DNA of 6,995 bases from Streptomycetales bacterium. GTDB taxonomy: Bacteria > Actinomycetota > Actinomycetes > Prado026. Every line of letters begins with the position of its first letter. Within the stretch, counting starts at the first letter, position 1. Positions 1 through 5,685 of the stretch are shown one piece after another. A model generated the notes under the pieces. That model was given only the letters and a program-made list of their open reading frames with translations, did no database searches and was not told the origin of the DNA. The position numbers and the translations under genes were made by a program. Location: NCBI GenBank assembly GCA_025361995.1, contig JANYIP010000143.1, positions 1-6,995 of the forward strand, in the 5' to 3' direction.

Positions 1-689
1 ACGAAGCGGACCCCGGCGTTCACGAAGAACGAGATCCGCTGGACCACGTCGCCGAAGTCCTCCGGCGCGACCTGGCCGGCGTCGCGGACGGCGTCCAGCA
101 CGGCGATCGCGGTGCACATCGCGTACGCGACCTCCTGCACCGTCGTCGCCCCGGCCTCCTGCAGGTGGTAGCTGCAGATGTTGATCGGGTTCCAGCGCGG
201 GATGCGCGTGACGGTGTACGCGATCAGGTCGGTGGTCAGCCGCAGCGACGCCGCCGGCGGGAAGACGTACGTCCCACGGGACAGGTACTCCTTGATGATG
301 TCGTTCTGGGTGGTTCCCTGGAGCAGCACGGCGGCGCCGGGTCCTGACGTGCCCGCCTGCTCCTCGGCGGTGACCTGGTAGAGGGCGAGCAGCCACATCG
401 CGGTCGCATTGATCGTCATCGAGGTGTTCATCTCGGTGAGCGGGATGTCGGCGAAGAGGGCCTGCATGTCGCCGAGGTGTGCCACCGGGACCCCGACCTT
501 GCCCACCTCACCGCGGGCGAGCTCGTCGTCCGGGTCGTAGCCGGTCTGGGTCGGGAGGTCGAACGCCACCGACAGGCCCGTCTGGCCCTTGGCCAGGTTG
601 CGGCGGTAGAGCTCGTTGGACGCGGCCGCCGACGAGTGCCCGGCGTACGTCCGCATCACCCACGGTGTGTCCCGCTCGCGGTCACTCAT
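1..689 (-). CDS. meaA: MeaA-type acyl-CoA mutase (ethylmalonyl-CoA mutase-like), N-terminal part, cut by window edge
   Basis: The visible 229 residues are the N-terminal part of the substrate-binding barrel of an adenosylcobalamin-dependent acyl-CoA mutase. Such enzymes rearrange the carbon skeleton of acyl-CoAs; MeaA/Ecm converts ethylmalonyl-CoA to methylsuccinyl-CoA in the cytoplasm. Seen: RTYAGHSS (residues 13-20), LAKGQTGLSVAFDLPTQTGY (32-51), NTSMTINATAMWLLALY (88-104), LQGTTQNDIIKEYLSRGTY (123-141) and WNPINICSYHLQEAGAT (166-182). The TQTGYD and NPINICSYHLQEAG wording is that of MeaA/Ecm rather than of methylmalonyl-CoA mutase, which has THRGYD and NSISISGYHMQEAG. The cobalamin-binding domain should lie beyond the left edge, so it cannot be checked. 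The ATG start matches family N-termini (MSDRERDTPWVMRTYAG). No Shine-Dalgarno precedes it, but a TACGCT element lies 6 bases upstream. The gene starts 16 bases after the STAS stop codon. An extra Gly/Ala-rich piece at residues 112-121 is unlike the relatives I remember. Ethylmalonyl specificity is inferred; an isobutyryl- or methylmalonyl-type substrate is less likely. Confidence 0.9.
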   Translation of the reverse strand, partial: MSDRERDTPWVMRTYAGHSSAAASNELYRRNLAKGQTGLSVAFDLPTQTGYDPDDELARGEVGKVGVPVAHLGDMQALFADIPLTEMNTSMTINATAMWLLALYQVTAEEQAGTSGPGAAVLLQGTTQNDIIKEYLSRGTYVFPPAASLRLTTDLIAYTVTRIPRWNPINICSYHLQEAGATTVQEVAYAMCTAIAVLDAVRDAGQVAPEDFGDVVQRISFFVNAGVRF

Positions 690-695
690 CCGGCG

Positions 696-701
696 AGCGT
701 A
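696..701 (-). promoter_or_regulatory. Candidate -10 element for leaderless meaA
   Basis: TACGCT matches the actinobacterial -10 pattern TANNNT. It is followed by exactly six bases (CGCCGG) and then the meaA ATG, so transcription would begin at or next to the start codon. It sits in the 16-base gap after the STAS stop codon. No clear -35 is visible 16-19 bases upstream. The same hexamer with the same spacing precedes murA. Confidence 0.42.
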
Positions 702-705
702 CTTG

Positions 706-1056
706 TCAGGCTCCGAGCCCCTGCTGGGGGATGGCGCTGGGGCCGCTGAGGTCGATCGCGCGCTGCAGGTGCAGGATCCGGTGCAGCCGGGTCACGGCGA
801 GCAGGCGGAGCAGCCGGGGCTGCGGGTCGACGAGGACGAGGCGGCGTCCGGCCCGCAGACAGTTGCGGTGCGTGGTCACGAGCAGGCCGAGGCCCACGCT
901 GTCGACGACCCTGACCTCGGAGACGTCGATGACGACGTCCATCTCGGGACCGGACTCGATCGCGAGCGCCAGGGCCTCGCGCAGCTCGCCCACCGTCGTC
1001 ACGTCAAGTCGCTCCGGCAGGATCAGGTCGGCCCTGCTCACACTGGTCGAACGCAT
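706..1056 (-). CDS. Single-domain STAS protein, anti-sigma factor antagonist type
   Basis: A 116-residue protein made of one STAS domain, as in SpoIIAA and RsbV. These proteins bind an anti-sigma kinase and free a sigma factor; their state is set by phosphorylation of one serine. Seen: an opening strand (ADLILPERLDVTTVGELREA, residues 9-28), the core strand MDVVIDVSEVRVVD (39-52), and the DSVGLGLLV signature (52-60), in which Ser53 matches the phosphorylated serine of SpoIIAA. The remainder (LVLVDPQPRLLRLLAVTRLHR) follows the usual strand-helix pattern. I chose the ATG at 1056 because GGAGG lies four bases upstream; an in-frame ATG at 1098 would add 14 residues with no ribosome site. No anti-sigma kinase, phosphatase or sigma factor gene is in the window, so the partner is unknown. 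It lies between hbd and meaA on the same strand. Domain assignment is firm; the regulated pathway is not known. Confidence 0.87.
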   Translation of the reverse strand: MRSTSVSRADLILPERLDVTTVGELREALALAIESGPEMDVVIDVSEVRVVDSVGLGLLVTTHRNCLRAGRRLVLVDPQPRLLRLLAVTRLHRILHLQRAIDLSGPSAIPQQGLGA

Positions 1057-1060
1057 GCAG

Positions 1061-1065
1061 CCTCC
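1061..1065 (-). promoter_or_regulatory. Shine-Dalgarno of the STAS gene
   Basis: GGAGG on the minus strand lies four bases before the ATG at 1056. It decides between that start and the longer ATG at 1098, whose upstream sequence is a run of C with no ribosome site. Confidence 0.6.
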
Positions 1066-1261
1066 GCTCGCGGCGGCGACCGCAGCACCAGGACCCACGG
1101 GCCGGGTCCGGCGGGGGGGGAAGAGGTCGCCGTCGTAGGGCGGGCAGCGTCGTCAGGTCGTCGACGGCGCTGGCCCCGACGGAACGTTAGGCCGTGTGGG
1201 TGTACGCGGCGGTGACGACACGCGGACCGAGCCGGCAAAATCCTCGCTCTGCCCGGCGCAT

Positions 1262-2113
1262 CTAGTCGTAGTTGTAGAAGCCCTGCCCGGTCTTGCGCCC
1301 CAGGTCACCTGCGACGACCATCCGCTGCAGCAGCTCCGGCGGGAAGAACGTCTCGTTCGCGGTGTCGGCGTAGATGTTGCGGGTGGCGTTGAGCATGATG
1401 TCCACGCCGGTCAGGTCGGCGGTCTCCAGCGGACCCATCTTGTGGCCGAAGCCCAGCCGGCAGGCCGTGTCAAGGTCCTGTGCGCTCACCACCCCAGACT
1501 CGACCAGGCTGATCGCCTGGACGGTCAGGGCGGCGATCAGCCGCGTCGTCACGAAACCGGCGACGTCGCGGTTGACCACGATGCAGGTCTTACCCACCGA
1601 CTCGGCGAACCCACGAGCCGCGGCCACGGTCGCCTCGGAGGTCTTGAGGCCGCGGACCAGCTCGCACAGCTGCATCATCGGTACCGGCGAGAAGAAGTGG
1701 GTGCCCACCACCGACTCGGGCCGCTGCGTCACCGCAGCGATGGACGTGATCGGGATCGCCGAGGTGTTGCTCGCGAGGATCGCCTCGGGCTTGCAGACCC
1801 GGTCAAGCACGCCGAACACGGCGTGCTTGACCTCGATCTGCTCGAACACGGCCTCCACGACCAGGTCGGCACCGGTCGCGGCCTCCTCAAGATTGGTGGT
1901 GGTACGGATCCGGGCGAGCGCAGTCTCGGCGTCCCGAGCGGTCATCCGGTCCTTGGCGACGAAGCGGTCCAGCGAGGCTCTGATTCCCGCACGCCCGCGG
2001 GCCAGCTGCTCCTCGCCGACGTCCCGCATCACGACGTCGTGCCCTGCCACGGCTGCGACCTGGGCGATGCCCGCACCCATCAGCCCTGCGCCGACCACAG
2101 CAACCGTTGACAT
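1262..2113 (-). CDS. hbd: 3-hydroxybutyryl-CoA dehydrogenase (3-hydroxyacyl-CoA dehydrogenase family)
   Basis: A 283-residue cytoplasmic enzyme predicted to interconvert acetoacetyl-CoA and 3-hydroxybutyryl-CoA with NAD(P)H. Length is normal for the family. Seen: an N-terminal Rossmann fold with GAGLMGAG (residues 8-15); LASNTSAIPI (113-122); the catalytic-region segment GTHFFSPVPMMQLCELVRG (137-155) with His139 and Glu151 in the expected dyad positions; then the helical C-terminal domain with GFGHKMGPLETADLTGVD (221-238) and a GRKTGQGFYNYD ending. The position usually Asn in the GFxxNR motif is Thr190 here (GFVTTR). The ATG at 2113 is chosen over one seven codons upstream because GAGGGG lies seven bases before it and the Rossmann strand starts at once. 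Together with meaA it suggests the ethylmalonyl-CoA route; a role in fatty acid or polyhydroxybutyrate metabolism is also possible. A perfect inverted repeat lies inside the gene at 1801-1832. Confidence 0.9.
   Translation of the reverse strand: MSTVAVVGAGLMGAGIAQVAAVAGHDVVMRDVGEEQLARGRAGIRASLDRFVAKDRMTARDAETALARIRTTTNLEEAATGADLVVEAVFEQIEVKHAVFGVLDRVCKPEAILASNTSAIPITSIAAVTQRPESVVGTHFFSPVPMMQLCELVRGLKTSEATVAAARGFAESVGKTCIVVNRDVAGFVTTRLIAALTVQAISLVESGVVSAQDLDTACRLGFGHKMGPLETADLTGVDIMLNATRNIYADTANETFFPPELLQRMVVAGDLGRKTGQGFYNYD
1801..1832. repeat. Perfect 14-bp inverted repeat with 4-base loop inside hbd
   Basis: GGTCAAGCACGCCG (1801-1814) is the exact reverse complement of CGGCGTGCTTGACC (1819-1832), separated by AACA. 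It lies within the coding region, over codons for VKHAVFGVLD, roughly residues 95-104. In RNA it would form a very stable stem-loop. It does not extend beyond 14 bp on the outside (C opposite T). Function unknown. Confidence 0.85.
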
Positions 2114-2120
2114 CAGTACT

Positions 2121-2126
2121 CCCCTC
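2121..2126 (-). promoter_or_regulatory. Shine-Dalgarno of hbd
   Basis: GAGGGG lies seven bases upstream of the ATG at 2113 and supports that start over the in-frame ATG at 2134, which lies upstream of this site. Confidence 0.6.
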
Positions 2127-2147
2127 GACCTCACCGACCCTGCGTGG

Positions 2148-2153
2148 ACCCTA
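2148..2153 (-). promoter_or_regulatory. Candidate -10 element for hbd
   Basis: TAGGGT on the minus strand fits TANNNT and would give a leader of about 28 bases that includes the GAGGGG ribosome site. The same hexamer stands in front of the adenosyltransferase gene. No good -35 is visible, so the call is tentative. Confidence 0.35.
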
Positions 2154-2226
2154 ACCCCGCCTTGCCGCCTGGCTGCGCCCGCCCTTGCCGTGAGGTCTCC
2201 AGCGTGCTCAGCCCGCGAGGCTGCGC

Positions 2227-2232
2227 CAGACT
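2227..2232 (+). promoter_or_regulatory. Weak candidate -10 element for the small membrane protein gene
   Basis: CAGACT keeps the A at position 2 and T at position 6 of TANNNT but lacks the first T. It is six bases before the GTG at 2239, the same spacing as at meaA and murA, and there is no Shine-Dalgarno. Suggestive only. Confidence 0.25.
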
Positions 2233-2238
2233 GGTCGG

Positions 2239-2562
2239 GTGCGGGCAGCGAACACCTACTCGTTCATCTTCGGTCCCGTCGTCGCCTTCGCCGGGATCGG
2301 TGTCCTCACGCTCCTGCTGCGCTGGGCGTTCGGCCGCGGGGGCTCCCTGATCGCCGCCCCGCCGCGCCCGGGATCCCCCCAGGAGTACGGGCTGCTGGTG
2401 GCGGTCGCGGCTCCTCGTACCTCCGCCGAGGGCGAGGCTCTGCGCCGGCTGCTCACGGGAGAGGGGCTGCGGGCGACCCTCACGACCACCGTCGAGGGAC
2501 CGCGGCTGATGGTGTTCCCCTCTGACGAGGTCCAGGCGCGCGCGATCCTGGCGCAGGGCTGA
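2239..2562 (+). CDS. Small membrane protein with one N-terminal helix and a DUF2007-like tail
   Basis: A 107-residue protein of unknown function. Residues about 8-30 (FIFGPVVAFAGIGVLTLLLR) form one hydrophobic segment followed by Arg and Gly, a typical membrane anchor with the C-terminus probably cytoplasmic. A Pro-rich linker (AAPPRPGSPQ) leads to a compact alpha/beta tail, residues about 50-105: LLVAVAAPRTSAEGEALRRL, then LLTGEGLRATLTTT, then PRLMVFPSDEVQARAILAQG. That order (strand, helix ending in a Leu-Leu/Gly turn, strand, a V/L-hydrophobic strand, then a helix with ARAIL) resembles the DUF2007 'putative signal transducing protein' fold, but I judge this from memory of the pattern only. 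The start is GTG with no ribosome site. The gene is divergent from hbd and convergent with the aldo/keto reductase. Codon use matches its neighbours, and the domain-like protein layout supports a real gene. Confidence 0.72.
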   Translation: MRAANTYSFIFGPVVAFAGIGVLTLLLRWAFGRGGSLIAAPPRPGSPQEYGLLVAVAAPRTSAEGEALRRLLTGEGLRATLTTTVEGPRLMVFPSDEVQARAILAQG

Positions 2563-2573
2563 GTTCCCGAAAC

Positions 2574-2591
2574 AGCTGAGCTTGCGATCAG

Positions 2592-2593
<2 letters not shown>
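2574..2593. terminator. Weak hairpin between convergent genes
   Basis: AGCTGA (2574-2579) pairs with TCAGCT (2588-2593) across an 8-base spacer. It lies in the 29-base gap between the small membrane protein gene and the aldo/keto reductase and touches the latter's TAG stop. No T tract follows on either strand and the stem is only 6 bp, so it is at best a weak bidirectional terminator. Confidence 0.25.
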
Positions 2594-3617
<1,024 letters not shown>

Positions 3618-3632
3618 CAGAGCATCCTGCCC

Positions 3633-4916
3633 TTAGCCGTCGTAGTAGTCGACATCAGGCTCCCGGACGATCTCCGCCCCGAGCGCACGGAGCTGGGCGT
3701 CGAACCCGGGGTACCCCCGGTCCAGGTGGTAGCCGTGGCTCACCGTGGTGATCCCCTCGGCCACCAGCCCGGCCATGATCAGCCCGGCGCCGGCTCGGAT
3801 GTCGGTCGCCCGGACCGGTGCGCCCGAAAGCCGCTCCCGGCCGCGTACCACTGCGTGATGTCCGTCGGTACGGATGTCCGCGCCGAGCCTCGCGAGTTCG
3901 TCGACGAACATGAACCGCGCCTCGAACAGGTTCTCGGTCACCATCGCCGCGCCCTCGGCCACCGCGTTCAGGGCCAGCACCATCGGCTGCAGGTCGGTGG
4001 CGAACCCGGGGTACGGGAGGGTGACGACATCCACCGCCGTGGGCCTGCGGTCGCACACCACCCGGAAACCGTCGGCGGTCCGGTGGACCTCGGCGCCGGC
4101 CTGGGTCACCTTGTCGAGCGCGATCTCCAAGTGCTCGGCGTGCGCGTTGTGGACCGTGACATCGCCTCTGGTCATGACCGCGCCGATCGCCCAGGTCCCC
4201 GCCACGATGCGGTCCGAGACGGTCGCATGGTCGACCGGGGTCAGCCGGTCGACGCCCTGGACCTCCAGCGTCGACGTCCCCACCCCGCCGATCTGCGCAC
4301 CCATGTCGGCGAGCATCCGGCAGATGTCGATGATCTCCGGCTCGCGCGCGGCGTTGTCGATCACCGTCGTGCCGCGGGCCAGCACGGAGGCCATCAGCAG
4401 GTTCTCGGTCGCCCCGACACTGGGGAAGTCCAGCCAGATCTGAGCGCCCACCAGACCGCCTGGCGGGGCGCTGGCGACCAGGAACCCGTGCTCGTTCTCG
4501 ACGGTCGCCCCCAGCCGTACCAGCCCGTCGACGTGCAGGTCGAGCGGGCGCGAGCCGATGGCATCACCACCGGGGCGGGCGACGTGGGCGCGACCGACCC
4601 GGGCGACCAGCGGCCCGAGCACGTTGATGCCGGCTCGCATCCGCCTGACGAGGTCGTAGTCAGCCTGGTGGCCGGGAACTTCCGGCACCTTGATCGTGAC
4701 CGCCGAGCCGACCCTGTCGTGGTCCACCTGGCAGCCGAGGCGCCCGAGCAGCTGGCCCATGATCTCGACGTCGAGGATGTCCGGGACTTCGCGGATGGTC
4801 GTGCTTCCCTCGGCCAGCAGCGCCGCAGCCATCAGCTTGAGCGCGCAGTTCTTGGCGCCGGTGACCCGCACCTCGCCGGCGAGCCGCGCGCCACCTGTCA
4901 CCCGGAACCGCTCCAC
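3633..4916 (-). CDS. murA: UDP-N-acetylglucosamine 1-carboxyvinyltransferase with Asp at the catalytic Cys position
   Basis: A 427-residue cytoplasmic enzyme that transfers enolpyruvate from phosphoenolpyruvate to UDP-GlcNAc, the first committed step of peptidoglycan synthesis. Length is normal. Seen: Lys22-Asn23 in VTGAKNCALKLMAA; RPGGDAIGSRPLDLH (114-128), where Asp118 replaces the usual Cys (PGGC in E. coli) and Arg123 is kept; FPSVGATENLLMA (164-176); NAAREPEI (188-195); PGFATDLQP (303-311) with Asp308 at the catalytic Asp position; TENLFEARFMFVDEL; DGHHAVVRG; TDIRAGAGL; and HLDRGYPGF with Arg400. The Cys-to-Asp change is known from Mycobacterium tuberculosis MurA and is associated with fosfomycin insensitivity. 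The GTG at 4916 is chosen because VERFRVTGGA matches other MurA N-termini; an ATG 17 codons upstream at 4967 would add a non-conserved extension. No ribosome site; a TACGCT element six bases upstream suggests a leaderless mRNA. A second EPT-family function is unlikely given UDP-GlcNAc-site motifs. Confidence 0.96.
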   Translation of the reverse strand: MERFRVTGGARLAGEVRVTGAKNCALKLMAAALLAEGSTTIREVPDILDVEIMGQLLGRLGCQVDHDRVGSAVTIKVPEVPGHQADYDLVRRMRAGINVLGPLVARVGRAHVARPGGDAIGSRPLDLHVDGLVRLGATVENEHGFLVASAPPGGLVGAQIWLDFPSVGATENLLMASVLARGTTVIDNAAREPEIIDICRMLADMGAQIGGVGTSTLEVQGVDRLTPVDHATVSDRIVAGTWAIGAVMTRGDVTVHNAHAEHLEIALDKVTQAGAEVHRTADGFRVVCDRRPTAVDVVTLPYPGFATDLQPMVLALNAVAEGAAMVTENLFEARFMFVDELARLGADIRTDGHHAVVRGRERLSGAPVRATDIRAGAGLIMAGLVAEGITTVSHGYHLDRGYPGFDAQLRALGAEIVREPDVDYYDG

Positions 4917-4922
4917 GGTGCC

Positions 4923-4928
4923 AGCGTA
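4923..4928 (-). promoter_or_regulatory. Candidate -10 element for leaderless murA
   Basis: TACGCT on the minus strand, then six bases (GGCACC), then the murA GTG at 4916. It fits TANNNT with transcription starting at the start codon. No Shine-Dalgarno is present in the 63-base divergent gap. The same hexamer and spacing precede meaA. Confidence 0.45.
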
Positions 4929-4966
4929 CGGCCGCCTCGCCCCGGCTCCGGCACATGGGGAAGGCA

Positions 4967-4972
4967 TAGGGT
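4967..4972 (+). promoter_or_regulatory. Candidate -10 element for leaderless adenosyltransferase gene
   Basis: TAGGGT, then seven bases (TCGAGTC), then the GTG at 4980. It fits the TANNNT -10 with start-site spacing of a leaderless transcript. The nearest purine-rich run, GGGGAAGG, is too far upstream to act as a ribosome site for this start. No clear -35 element is visible. Confidence 0.48.
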
Positions 4973-4979
4973 TCGAGTC

Positions 4980-5564
4980 GTGGTGAACCTCACGCGCATC
5001 TACACCCGGACCGGTGACGAGGGCACGACCTCGCTCGGCGACCTGTCTCGTACCTCAAAGGGCGACCTGCGCCTCGCGGCGTACGCCGATGTCGACGAGG
5101 CCAACTCGTGCATCGGGGTCACCCTCGCCCTCGGCGGACTGCCCGAGCCGCTGCAGGTTCTGCTCACCCGCATCCAGAACGACCTCTTCGACGTCGGCGC
5201 CGACCTCTGCACGCCGGTCACCGAGAACCCCGCCTATCCCCCGCTGCGAGTGGAGGAGTCGTACGTCAGCCGGCTCGAGGCGGACTGCGACACGTACAAC
5301 GACCAGCTCGGGAAGCTGCGCTCCTTCGTGCTACCCGCGGGGACCCCTGGCGCGGCGCTGCTGCACGTGGCCCGTACCGTTGTCCGTCGCGCCGAGCGCT
5401 CGACGTGGGCGGCACTGGGAGTCCACGCAGACACGATGAACCCGCTGACTGCGCGCTATCTCAACCGGCTCTCGGACCTGCTCTTCATCCTCGCCAGGTA
5501 CGCCAACACCCCTGCAGCGGGCGGCGCCGGCGATGTCCTGTGGACCCCGGGCGAGAACCGCTAG
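4980..5564 (+). CDS. Cob(I)alamin adenosyltransferase, PduO type
   Basis: A 194-residue cytoplasmic enzyme that transfers the adenosyl group of ATP to cob(I)alamin, making adenosylcobalamin. Seen: the N-terminal ATP-binding segment YTRTGDEGTTSLGD (residues 8-21), the helix motif AAYADVDEANSCIG (34-47; the family usually has a VDELN here), FDVGADLCTP (70-79), RSFVLPAGTPGAALLHVART (114-133), VVRRAER (134-140) with the ATP-contacting Arg pair, and LNRLSDLLFILARYAN (161-176). All are in the order and spacing of PduO/MMAB-type enzymes, and the length is typical. The start is one of two adjacent GTG codons at 4980 and 4983; 4980 is preferred because it falls seven bases after TAGGGT. The gene is divergent from murA and convergent with atpC. 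Its product is the cofactor type needed by the MeaA-type mutase at the left edge. It is the single-domain form without the HbpS-like extension. Confidence 0.94.
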   Translation: MVNLTRIYTRTGDEGTTSLGDLSRTSKGDLRLAAYADVDEANSCIGVTLALGGLPEPLQVLLTRIQNDLFDVGADLCTPVTENPAYPPLRVEESYVSRLEADCDTYNDQLGKLRSFVLPAGTPGAALLHVARTVVRRAERSTWAALGVHADTMNPLTARYLNRLSDLLFILARYANTPAAGGAGDVLWTPGENR

Positions 5565-5621
5565 CGCTCTCGGCTAGCCCTCTCCCAGCTTGGGTGGCAG
5601 CGCAGGATTCGGCGGCAGGCG

Positions 5622-5661
5622 CGTGTGGTTTGTCGGTGCCGGAACACCAACAAACCACACG
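5622..5661. terminator. Strong bidirectional hairpin between the adenosyltransferase gene and atpC
   Basis: CGTGTGGTTTGT (5622-5633) pairs perfectly with ACAAACCACACG (5650-5661). Inside, after one C/A mismatch, GGTG (5635-5638) pairs with CACC (5645-5648) around the loop CCGGAA. This gives 16 pairs with one mismatch. It sits 57 bases after the adenosyltransferase stop and 24 bases after the atpC stop, between convergent genes, so it can end transcripts from both sides. No T tract follows on either strand, which is common in actinobacterial terminators. A smaller stem made of two GCTAGC copies (5560-5565 and 5573-5578) overlaps the adenosyltransferase stop codon. Confidence 0.75.
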
Positions 5662-5685
5662 AACCCCCTGGTCGGGAGATGCAGC

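Noticed and set aside
1057..1261. Gap between hbd and the STAS gene examined for a terminator, promoter or small gene
   Set aside because: A TAACGT at 1184-1189 (minus) fits TANNNT but has no -35 or supporting context. Short open frames there are Arg/Pro-rich noise, and no convincing hairpin with a T tract was found.
1196..2110. Plus-strand open frame of about 304 codons antisense to hbd
   Set aside because: Its translation is His/Arg/Gly-rich with no family motif, while the opposite strand encodes a complete, conserved dehydrogenase.
1374..2525. Second plus-strand frame antisense to hbd that crosses the divergent gap and overlaps the small membrane protein gene in another frame
   Set aside because: No recognisable domain. 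It crosses an intergenic region and covers two better-supported genes.
3701..4014. 14-base direct repeat (CGAACCCGGGGTAC) at 3701-3714 and 4001-4014 inside murA, exactly 300 bases apart
   Set aside because: Both copies encode the conserved YPGF segments of MurA (YPGFD and YPGFA) in the same frame, so protein constraint and codon bias explain it. It is unlikely to be a mobile or recombination element.
4917..4967. ATG at 4967 as the murA start, adding 17 residues
   Set aside because: The extra residues (MPSPCAGAGARRPYAGT) are not like MurA N-termini. The start would overlap the adenosyltransferase promoter, and VERFRVTGG from the GTG at 4916 matches the family.
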